The notes beneath the pieces are model-generated. The model saw only the letters and a program-made list of their open reading frames with translations. It made no database searches and was not told where the DNA came from. From contig NZ_JH604902.1 in assembly GCF_000250875.1 (NCBI RefSeq), positions 1 through 13,641 of the forward strand: a stretch of 13,641 nucleotides of DNA, given 5' to 3'. This DNA is from Sutterella parvirubra YIT 11816. Lineage in GTDB: Bacteria; Pseudomonadota; Gammaproteobacteria; Burkholderiales; Burkholderiaceae_F. Both the position numbers and the translations under genes were made by a program. Below are positions 7,196-13,125 of this stretch, one piece after another (the stretch's first letter is position 1; each line of letters opens with the position of its first letter).

Positions 7196-8650
7196 TCAAT
7201 CCCAGAGCGCGACGCCGCGCCGCAGGCGCTCCGGCAACCGCGACTTCGAGAAGCGCGCCCCGGCCGCCATCCCGTCCGCCCCGCCCTGCGCCCGGTAGTC
7301 CCGAAGGAGCGCGAAGACGACGGGCCCCAGGCGCAGGATAGCCGTGAGGTTCACCAAGACCATCACGCCCATGAAGAGGTCGGCCAAGTTCCAGACGAGG
7401 TCCAAAGTCATCTGCGACCCCGCGAACACCATCGCCACGACCGCGGCGCGAAAGAGGAGATGAAGCGTGCGGTTTTCGGTGACGACCCGAAGGCTCATCT
7501 CGGAATAGAAGAAGTTGCCGATCACGCTCGTCAGCGCGAAGAAAAGCACCACGAGAAAGAGCGCCCAGGCGGCGAACGTCCCCAGGGCCGCGCCGTAGGC
7601 GCCGAAGGCGTCCGAGAGAATCCGCCCGACCAGCTCGATCCCGGTCTGACCCGCGAAGTCGACCCCCGGCAGGAGCACGATCATCGCGGTCGCCGTGCAG
7701 ATCAAAAGCGTGTCGACGTAGACCCCGGCGGCTTGGACGAACCCCTGTTCGACCGGGTGTCGGCACTCGGCGGCGGCCGCGGCGTTCGGGACCGTCCCCT
7801 GCCCCGCCTCGTGCGAATAGAGCCCGCGGCGCACGCCCGTCATCAGGATGAACCAGAGCCCCGCGCCCCCGGCCGCTTCGGGCGTGAAGGCCGAGCGCAT
7901 GATGAGGGCGAGGACCTCGGGAATGCGGTCCACATAAATCAACGTCACCGCGAAGGCGAGGAAGAGGTAGAGCGCCAGCATGAAGGGGACCAACTTCGTC
8001 GCGAACTTGGCGAGGCGCTTCGCGCCCGCCCACGCGACCCAGGCCGCATAGGCCGCAAGGAGCACGCCGCCCACCGTACGGGGAACGTCGGCGGTCGTCG
8101 CAAGCGAGATCGCCATCGTGTTCCCGAGGACGGAGTTGAAGATCAAACCGTCCGCCAAGGCGAGAAGCACCGCAAAGAGCGCGGCCCAGAAGGCGCTCCC
8201 CAGGCCGTAGCGGATCGTGGCGGCCGTGCCGCCCTGGTAGCCCTTCCCGTCGGGACTCTTCCGCTTGTAGAGCTGCGCCAATGCGCTCTCCGCGAAACCG
8301 GACGAGGCGCCGATCACCGCCGTCACCCACATCCAGAAGACGGCGCCGGGGCCGCCCGTCGTCACGGCGAGCGCGATCCCGGCGATGTTGCCGACGCCGA
8401 CGCGCGCACCGGTCGAGACGCAGAAGGCTTCAAAGGGCGTCAAGCCGCCGGACGTCTCCGCCTCGTGGGTGCGCTGCCGGAGGATCCGGCCCAACGCGGG
8501 GAGCATCGTCACCTGCACGGCGCGCGTCCTCACCGTGAACCAGAGGCCGGCCCCCACAAGGAGCGCCGGGAGGAGGTAGTCCCAGAGCGTGCCGTTCACG
8601 CGGGTGACGACGGAGAGGAGAAGGTTTTGGAAGGCGGCGAAGTCGGGCAT
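7196..8650 (-). CDS. AGCS-family amino acid:cation (alanine/glycine:Na+) symporter
   Basis: Inner-membrane carrier of the alanine or glycine:cation symporter family (AlsT/DagA/AgcS type), importing small neutral amino acids with Na+ or H+. The 484-residue product is in the family range. Landmarks: the N-terminus NGTLWDYLLPALLVGAGLWF followed by TVRTRAVQ; the signature GARVGVGNIAGIALAVTTGG (81-100) followed by PGAVFWMW; and GVRRGLYSHEAGQGTVPNAA in the second half, where the common form has SNEAG. About ten hydrophobic segments are visible. The start is set by similarity of the N-terminus to the family; the preceding bases are C/T-rich with no Shine-Dalgarno. It lies between moaE and clpB but a hairpin separates it from moaE, and clpB has its own promoter, so it seems an independent unit. 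I see no good terminator after it. Substrate specificity cannot be read from the sequence. Confidence 0.93.
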   Translation of the reverse strand: MPDFAAFQNLLLSVVTRVNGTLWDYLLPALLVGAGLWFTVRTRAVQVTMLPALGRILRQRTHEAETSGGLTPFEAFCVSTGARVGVGNIAGIALAVTTGGPGAVFWMWVTAVIGASSGFAESALAQLYKRKSPDGKGYQGGTAATIRYGLGSAFWAALFAVLLALADGLIFNSVLGNTMAISLATTADVPRTVGGVLLAAYAAWVAWAGAKRLAKFATKLVPFMLALYLFLAFAVTLIYVDRIPEVLALIMRSAFTPEAAGGAGLWFILMTGVRRGLYSHEAGQGTVPNAAAAAECRHPVEQGFVQAAGVYVDTLLICTATAMIVLLPGVDFAGQTGIELVGRILSDAFGAYGAALGTFAAWALFLVVLFFALTSVIGNFFYSEMSLRVVTENRTLHLLFRAAVVAMVFAGSQMTLDLVWNLADLFMGVMVLVNLTAILRLGPVVFALLRDYRAQGGADGMAAGARFSKSRLPERLRRGVALWD

Positions 8651-8724
8651 GGGAAAGGGTTTCTGAGGGCTTGGGGTTGGATGAGTTGACGGGCGGAAGG
8701 CGCCTCTTGGGGATGCATCTCACG

Positions 8725-8761
8725 AAACTGCCAGACGCTCCATCGAAGGAGCACCCGGCAG
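8725..8761 (-). terminator. Probable terminator of the moeA-moaD-moaE unit
   Basis: A 14-bp stem (8728-8741 with 8748-8761) with a six-base loop, fully paired in the minus-strand RNA if three G-U pairs are allowed. It is followed by UUU (complement of 8725-8727). It begins 31 bases after the moaE stop. The T-run is short, so termination may be incomplete. Confidence 0.6.
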
Positions 8762-8791
8762 ATGATTGGATTTCGGATGTCGGGGAGGCGC

Positions 8792-9259
8792 TCAGCCTTC
8801 GCCCCAGCGGGCCTTCGCCTTGTCGTCGCTCTCGCGGGCGTCGACCCAGCGTTCGCCCTCGGGCGTCGCTTCCTTCTTCCAGAAGGGCGCTTCGGTCTTC
8901 AACCAATCCATGATGAATTCGCACGCCGCGAAGGCTTCGCCGCGGTGCTCCGCGGCGACCCCGACGAAGACGATCGGGTCGCTCACGTCCAGGGGGCCGA
9001 CGCGGTGGATCACCGTGACGGCGCCCAACGTCCAGCGCGCGCGGGCGCGCTTCACGATCCCGGCCAGGGCCTTTTCGGTCATCGCGGGGTAGTGCTCGAG
9101 CGTCAGCTTCGCGACGGCGTCGCCGTCGTTTCTGTTCCTCACGACTCCGACGAAGGTGGCGACGCCGCCCACCGAAGGATCCCCGGCGTAGAGGGCGGCC
9201 GTTTCCGCGCCGGCGTCGAAGGGCGCTTCGCCCACGCGGATCGTCGTGCGTTCCAGCAT
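8792..9259 (-). CDS. moaE: Molybdopterin synthase catalytic (large) subunit MoaE
   Basis: With MoaD it transfers two sulfurs to cyclic pyranopterin monophosphate to make molybdopterin, in the cytoplasm. At 155 residues it is close to the E. coli protein (about 150). Conserved parts: GGVATFVGVVRNRN (31-44), LEHYPAMTEKAL (54-65; the usual Gly of YPGM is Ala here), VIHRVGPLDVSDPIVFVGVA, and LKTEAPFWKKEATPEGERWV, with Lys121 and Lys128 at the positions of the catalytic lysines (119 and 126 in E. coli). The moaD stop is three bases upstream. Its ribosome site, GGAGG, is made by the last two glycine codons of moaD, seven bases before the ATG, so the two are probably translationally coupled in the 1:1 ratio the enzyme needs. 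Confidence 0.97.
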   Translation of the reverse strand: MLERTTIRVGEAPFDAGAETAALYAGDPSVGGVATFVGVVRNRNDGDAVAKLTLEHYPAMTEKALAGIVKRARARWTLGAVTVIHRVGPLDVSDPIVFVGVAAEHRGEAFAACEFIMDWLKTEAPFWKKEATPEGERWVDARESDDKAKARWGEG

Positions 9260-9262
9260 GGA

Positions 9263-9517
9263 TCAGCCTCCGGTGACGGGCGGGAAGAAGGCGACTTCGT
9301 CGCCGTCCTTCACGGGTTCGTCGTCGTCCGCCATCTCCTGGTTGACGGCGCCGCGGATGCGCTTGAGGTTGGCGAAGGCCGAGGCCCAGGGTTCGCCGCG
9401 GGCGACGAGCGCCTCACGGACGGCGCCGAGCGTGGTGCCCCCTTCGGGGCATTCGACCTGGTCTTCCGCGTGACCGATCGCATCACGCAGGACCGCAAAG
9501 TAAAGAACGCGGATCAT
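9263..9517 (-). CDS. moaD: Molybdopterin synthase sulfur carrier (small) subunit MoaD
   Basis: Ubiquitin-fold sulfur carrier for molybdopterin synthesis. It is adenylated and thiocarboxylated at its C-terminal glycine (by MoeB and a sulfurtransferase, not in this window) and then inserts its tail into MoaE. At 84 residues it matches the family. It begins MIRVLYFAVLRDAIG and ends DGDEVAFFPPVTGG, with the essential Gly83-Gly84 at the very end. It sits between moeA (49-base gap) and moaE (three-base gap). No strong Shine-Dalgarno precedes the ATG, only an AGAAAG stretch about 10 bases upstream. Confidence 0.95.
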   Translation of the reverse strand: MIRVLYFAVLRDAIGHAEDQVECPEGGTTLGAVREALVARGEPWASAFANLKRIRGAVNQEMADDDEPVKDGDEVAFFPPVTGG

Positions 9518-9566
9518 AGGGTGGATTTCTTTCTGTTTGTCAGGGTTGATGAATGGCTGCGGATCT

Positions 9567-10766
9567 TCAGGCGAAGAACTCGCAGAAGGGGTAGTAGCGG
9601 ACGAGGTCGCCGCGCTTCACGGACGCCCCGCCCGGGATGTCGGCCAAGCCGTCCGCCCACGCGCAGGAGCTCAGCACCTGGCTGTTCTGCGTCGGGTAGA
9701 GGTCGAGCCCGCCCGCGTCGTTCCTGCGCACGCGCAGGAATTCTTCGCGGCTCCCCGCCTTCCAGTCAAAGTCGGCGCGGATTTCAAGGGCCTTCAAGTC
9801 GACGTTCGTGAGCCCCATGCGGCGCAGGAGGAACGGGCGCGCCATCATGAGGAAGACGACGAAGCCGGAAACCGGATTCCCGGGGAGCCCGATGAAGGGC
9901 ACGCCGCAGACTTCGCCGTAGGCCAAAGGCTTGCCGGGCTTCAGATTCACGCGCCAGAGATCGAGCTTCCCCAAACGCTCCACCGCGGGCTTGATGTGGT
10001 CTTCTTCGCCCACGCTCATGCCGCCCGTCGAGAGGATCACGTCGGCGGCGTCCGCGGCCTTTTCAAAGGCACGCACCGTCGCGTCGAGGCTGTCGGGGAT
10101 GCTCCCCAGGTCGATCACCTCGCAGCCCAGCATCATGAGGAGGCTCCGCATGGTGAAGCGGTTCGAGTTGTAGATGCCGCCCGGAGGAAGGGGCTCGCCC
10201 GGCTGCACGAGTTCGTCGCCGGAGAAGAAGATCCCTACGCGGATGCGGCGGCGCACCGTCACGTAGGCGCGGCCGATCGAGGCGAGCATGCCGATGGCGC
10301 CCGGCGTCAGGCGCGCGCCGGCTTCCAAAACCGTGCTCCCCGCCTCGACGTCCGAACCCTTGCGGCGCACCCAGGCGCCGGGTTTGACGGGCTTCGTGAA
10401 GAGGACGCCGTCCTCGTTCACCTCGACGTCTTCCTGCGGGACGACGGCGTCCGCACCCTCGGGGAGCGGCGCCCCCGTGAAGATGCGCGCGACCGTGCCG
10501 CGTTCGAGCTTCGTGCCGACGCTCCCCGCGGTGATGCGCTCCGAGACGGCGAGGCGCACGGGCCCCAGCTTCCCGTCGGCCAAATCCACCGTATGCACGG
10601 CGTAGCCGTCCATTTGGGAGTTGTCCCAACCCGGCACCGAAATCGGGCTCACGACGTCATGCGCGAGCACGCGGTTCGTCGAATAAAGGAGCGGGATGGT
10701 TTCGGTGTCCTCGATCGGCTTGGCGGCCAGGAGAAGTCGTTCAAGAGCTTCGGCGTAGGAGATCAT
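9567..10766 (-). CDS. moeA: Molybdopterin molybdenumtransferase MoeA
   Basis: Inserts molybdate into adenylylated molybdopterin to form active Mo cofactor. The 399-residue length is close to E. coli MoeA (411). Landmarks: PISVPGWDNSQMDGYAV (41-57), the [20 protein letters not shown] region (93-112), the MPT-binding loop STGGMSVGEEDHIK (246-259, with Asp256 at the position of the conserved MoeA aspartate), and LKPGKPLAYGEVCGVPFIGL then PGNPVSGFVVF (275-305). The open frame extends upstream to 10970 through the end of mobB, but the conserved MoeA start is MISYAEALERLL at 10766. No Shine-Dalgarno is visible, and a terminator-like hairpin ends about 15 bases before the start codon. It probably heads a moeA-moaD-moaE unit. 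Confidence 0.97.
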   Translation of the reverse strand: MISYAEALERLLLAAKPIEDTETIPLLYSTNRVLAHDVVSPISVPGWDNSQMDGYAVHTVDLADGKLGPVRLAVSERITAGSVGTKLERGTVARIFTGAPLPEGADAVVPQEDVEVNEDGVLFTKPVKPGAWVRRKGSDVEAGSTVLEAGARLTPGAIGMLASIGRAYVTVRRRIRVGIFFSGDELVQPGEPLPPGGIYNSNRFTMRSLLMMLGCEVIDLGSIPDSLDATVRAFEKAADAADVILSTGGMSVGEEDHIKPAVERLGKLDLWRVNLKPGKPLAYGEVCGVPFIGLPGNPVSGFVVFLMMARPFLLRRMGLTNVDLKALEIRADFDWKAGSREEFLRVRRNDAGGLDLYPTQNSQVLSSCAWADGLADIPGGASVKRGDLVRYYPFCEFFA

Positions 10767-10781
10767 GGCGAATGCGTTCGG

Positions 10782-10814
10782 AAAAAGGCGCACGGCGTGA
10801 AATGCCCTGCGCCT
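10782..10814 (-). terminator. Terminator-like hairpin between mobB and moeA
   Basis: On the minus strand AGGCGCA (complement of 10808-10814) pairs with TGCGCCT (complement of 10786-10792). After one mismatch, GGC/GCC continues the stem around a seven-base loop. The stem runs into TTTTT (complement of 10782-10786). It has the form of an intrinsic terminator for thrC-mobB, but stands only 15 bases ahead of the moeA start codon, so attenuation of moeA is an alternative. Confidence 0.75.
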
Positions 10815-10842
10815 CTTGGGGCTTGAAAGGTTGTTCGGACGG

Positions 10843-10848
10843 ATTTTA
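10843..10848 (-). promoter_or_regulatory. Candidate -10 element at the mobB stop codon
   Basis: On the minus strand the mobB stop codon lies within TTAAAAT, giving a TAAAAT hexamer (complement of 10843-10848), five of six matches to the -10 consensus. A start near 10836 would place the hairpin 10782-10814 in the moeA leader. No clear -35 is visible. The same arrangement is seen at the putP stop codon. Confidence 0.25.
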
Positions 10849-11379
10849 AGACGCGCCGCGGCGCAGGTCGAGAATGAACCGCGCGACCGCGCCCGGGTCG
10901 TCGATGGGAAGAAGCGGGAGGCCGGGTGCGGCGAGTTCCGGCGCGTCCGACGCCACGGCGACGACGTCATCGTGCAAGGGCGTCAGCGCGGAAGCGTCGC
11001 CGCCGCGTTCGATCCAACTCTCCGTGCGGCGCACCTCGATCTTCGGATAGTCCCCCTCGTGCTTGAAGCCTTCGACGACGATCACGTCGTTCTCGGGCGA
11101 AAAGCGCGCGAGGAGCGATTCGATCGGTGCGCGGCCCGCGGGGGTCTCCGTGAGCATCGCCCAACGCCCGTCGGTGCGGACGATCACTTCGCCCGCACCG
11201 GACTCGCGGTAGCGCCAGCTGTCTTTCCCAGGGCGGTCCATGTCGAAGCCGTGGTGCGCGTCCTTCAAGGCCGCGCACCTGAGGCCCGACCGGACCAACG
11301 CCGCCGTGACGCGCACGGCGAGCGTCGTCTTCCCCGCGCCCGACCAACCGATGAAGCCGATCACGAAGGGTCGGCGCAT
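10846..11379 (-). CDS. mobB: Molybdopterin-guanine dinucleotide biosynthesis adaptor MobB
   Basis: GTP-binding accessory protein that works with MobA to convert Mo-molybdopterin to the guanine dinucleotide form used by DMSO-reductase-type enzymes. The 177 residues fit the family. The P-loop GWSGAGKTT is at 11-19, followed by LKDAHHGFDMDRPGKDSWRY (38-57) and a GAGEVIV segment, the classic MobB signature with its His and Asp residues; VIVVEGFKHEGDYPKIEV is the Walker B-like strand with the VEGFK motif. The ATG overlaps the stop of the threonine synthase-like gene by one base (TGATG), a sign of translational coupling. The need for MobB implies that the host makes at least one molybdoenzyme with a bis-MGD cofactor, such as nitrate, formate or S-/N-oxide enzymes. 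Confidence 0.95.
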   Translation of the reverse strand: MRRPFVIGFIGWSGAGKTTLAVRVTAALVRSGLRCAALKDAHHGFDMDRPGKDSWRYRESGAGEVIVRTDGRWAMLTETPAGRAPIESLLARFSPENDVIVVEGFKHEGDYPKIEVRRTESWIERGGDASALTPLHDDVVAVASDAPELAAPGLPLLPIDDPGAVARFILDLRRGAS

Positions 11380-12815
11380 CAGAGCTTCGCCCCTTCGGCT
11401 TGCACGAGCTGACGGACGGCCGCGGCGTCGTCGGCGACCGGATGCGCGTTGATCGGCTGCTGCGAGAGCACGCCTTCAAAGCCTTCCGGCACCGGCACGT
11501 CGAGACCCGTCGCCTGACGGATGATCTTCGGGAACTTCACCGCGTGGACCGTTTCCAAGCAGATCGTCGGCACCCCCACCGGGTGGAGGTAGATCCCGCT
11601 GTAGAGCGTGTCGGCGGTGTGCGGGTCGACCAACGTGTCGTACTCGAGATTCATGGTCTCGATGATTTCGAGACGGTTCGCGTGGTTCGACGTCCCGGAG
11701 GAAATCCGGGTGCGGCGCACGAGCGCGAACTCTTCGGGCGTCAGCGTCAGGGAGCCCTTCTCTTCGAGGTCCGCCATCAGTTCCTTCACGCGGGAGGCGT
11801 TCCGGTTGAGGATCTCAAAGAGGAAGCGCTCGAAATTCGCGGCGCGCGAGATGTCGGTCGAGGGCGAGGACGTCGCGATCGTCTCTTCGGACTTGCGGGG
11901 CGCGTAGGTGCCGGTGCGCAGGAACGCGTCCATCGCGTCGTTTTCGTTGGTCGAGACGATGAGGCGCAGGATCGGCAGACCCATGCGCTGCGCGAGGAGG
12001 CCGGCGAAGGCGTTCCCGAAATTCCCCGCGGGAACCGCGAAGACGACGTCGTCGCCCACCTGCTCGACCGCGCGCAGATACGCCCAGAAGTAGTAGACGA
12101 TCTGCACCGCGATGCGCGAGAAGAGCGTGGCGTTCGAGGCGCCCAGGTTGTTCGCCTCCGCGAAGGCCTTGTCTTTGAGCATCGCCGAGACCATGTCCTG
12201 GCAGTGGTCGAACGTGCCGTCGACGACGAGGTTCGTGACGTTCTTCGCCTTGATGCCGTAGAGTTGCGCCCCCTGGAAGCGGCTCATGCGGTCCTTGGGC
12301 GAGAGGAGCACGATGCGGACGTTCTTCTGTTCCGCAAAGGCCGCGGCGCAGGACGCGCCCATGTCGCCCGTGGTGGCGCCCACCAAGAGGAGCTTCTCGG
12401 GCAGATTCCCGAGACGGCGCTCCCAGATCTTCGCGAGGAACGGGAACGAGAGGTCGTCGAACGAGAGCGTCGGCCCGTTGCAGAGTTCCAGGAGACCCAC
12501 CCCATCGTGGAGCCACGTCACGGGCGCCACTTCGGTGGTCGAAATGCGGTCGCGGCCGTTCGGGTAGAACTGCGGCTGGAAGACGTCGCGGCAGAGCGTC
12601 CAGAGTTCGCGGCGTTCGAGCTCGGGCCAGAAGAGGTGCATCACCTCGAAGGCGAGCGACGCGTAGTCGAGGCTCTTCCACGAGGCGATCGTTTCGAGCG
12701 GGAGTTTCGGATAGGCTTCGGGCACGTAGAGGCCGCCGTCTTCGGCAAAGCCTTCGAAGATCAAGTCGCCGAAGGTCTTGTCGGTGCGGAGGCCGCGCGT
12801 CGAGATGTACTGCAT
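11379..12815 (-). CDS. thrC: Threonine synthase-like protein lacking the PLP lysine
   Basis: Full-length relative (478 residues) of the proteobacterial PLP-dependent threonine synthase, which converts O-phosphohomoserine to threonine. Family landmarks: MQYISTRGL start, FEGFAEDGGLYVPE, the LLSPKDRMSRFQGAQLYGI region, VDGTFDHCQDMV, STNENDAMDAFLRTGTY, SSPSTDISRAANFERFLFE, and LVDPHTADTLYSGI. The active site, however, is altered. The motif expected as GPTxxFKD reads GPTLSFDD, so Asp120 stands where the PLP Schiff-base lysine should be. The phosphate loop expected as GATSGDTGS reads GATTGDMGA (146-154); PSGNFGN reads PAGNFGN (262-268); NSINWARI reads NATLFSRI. A GGGAG Shine-Dalgarno seven bases upstream and the STRG-containing N-terminus fix the start. 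It is cotranscribed with mobB (TGATG overlap). It is probably not an active threonine synthase; the family membership is certain, the function is not. No hom gene lies upstream. Confidence 0.9.
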   Translation of the reverse strand: MQYISTRGLRTDKTFGDLIFEGFAEDGGLYVPEAYPKLPLETIASWKSLDYASLAFEVMHLFWPELERRELWTLCRDVFQPQFYPNGRDRISTTEVAPVTWLHDGVGLLELCNGPTLSFDDLSFPFLAKIWERRLGNLPEKLLLVGATTGDMGASCAAAFAEQKNVRIVLLSPKDRMSRFQGAQLYGIKAKNVTNLVVDGTFDHCQDMVSAMLKDKAFAEANNLGASNATLFSRIAVQIVYYFWAYLRAVEQVGDDVVFAVPAGNFGNAFAGLLAQRMGLPILRLIVSTNENDAMDAFLRTGTYAPRKSEETIATSSPSTDISRAANFERFLFEILNRNASRVKELMADLEEKGSLTLTPEEFALVRRTRISSGTSNHANRLEIIETMNLEYDTLVDPHTADTLYSGIYLHPVGVPTICLETVHAVKFPKIIRQATGLDVPVPEGFEGVLSQQPINAHPVADDAAAVRQLVQAEGAKL

Positions 12816-12847
12816 GTGGCATCTCCCTAAATCTTGATTCCTTGAAG

Positions 12848-12899
12848 GTCTCCGCGGCCGGTCCGCACGCTTCCGGAAGCCGAAGCGGAGGGCGGAGAC
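12848..12899 (-). repeat. Nested inverted repeats in the leader of the thrC-like gene
   Basis: Outer arms GTCTCCGC (12848-12855) and GCGGAGAC (12892-12899) are exact inverted copies. Within them TCCGC (12862-12866) pairs with GCGGA (12885-12889), and at the centre is the 12-bp palindrome GCTTCCGGAAGC (12869-12880). No U-run follows on the minus strand, so it is not an ordinary terminator. It lies about 30 bases upstream of the start codon and would fold in the leader mRNA if transcription starts upstream of it. Confidence 0.6.
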
Positions 12900-13066
12900 G
12901 CACTTTTCACTCATCCTACTCGAATTTCCGTCCTTTTCACGCGGGGTCTCCCGCATGCCGCGCGTATTCCGACGAAAGGCGTAGATCCTTCGTCCATTCC
13001 GGCCTTCCGTCAACAAGCCGTTCTGACGGCACGATCCACCCCGAGAGGTGAGTTCAGCCTCTTCGT

Positions 13067-13097
13067 TAGAATGCTTTGCAGGTCTTCCTGGAAGACC
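13067..13097 (+). promoter_or_regulatory. Candidate -10 element and 5' hairpin of the right-edge gene
   Basis: TAGAAT at 13067-13072 (within TTAGAAT) matches five of six -10 positions and lies 53 bases before the start at 13126. No good -35 is seen. The near-palindrome GGTCTTCC-T-GGAAGACC (13081-13097) follows directly and would form a hairpin at the 5' end of the transcript, or be an operator. Confidence 0.4.
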
Positions 13098-13125
13098 ACC
13101 ATTCACCACGAATTCGAGAACGACC

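Larger units (their letters stand above)
12816..13125. other. Divergent intergenic region with structured thrC leader
   Basis: The 310 bases between the thrC-like gene (minus) and the Lys/Ala-rich gene (plus) hold no convincing gene; in-frame extension of the thrC-like ORF to 13154 gives Arg/Gly-rich, non-coding-like sequence. It contains the nested inverted repeat at 12848-12899, a small hairpin (12941-12945 with 12950-12954), a candidate -10 for the plus gene at 13067-13072, and a hairpin at 13081-13097. On the minus strand a weak promoter candidate is GTGAAA, 16 bases, TAGGAT, with its -10 near 12914-12919. Confidence 0.6.
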
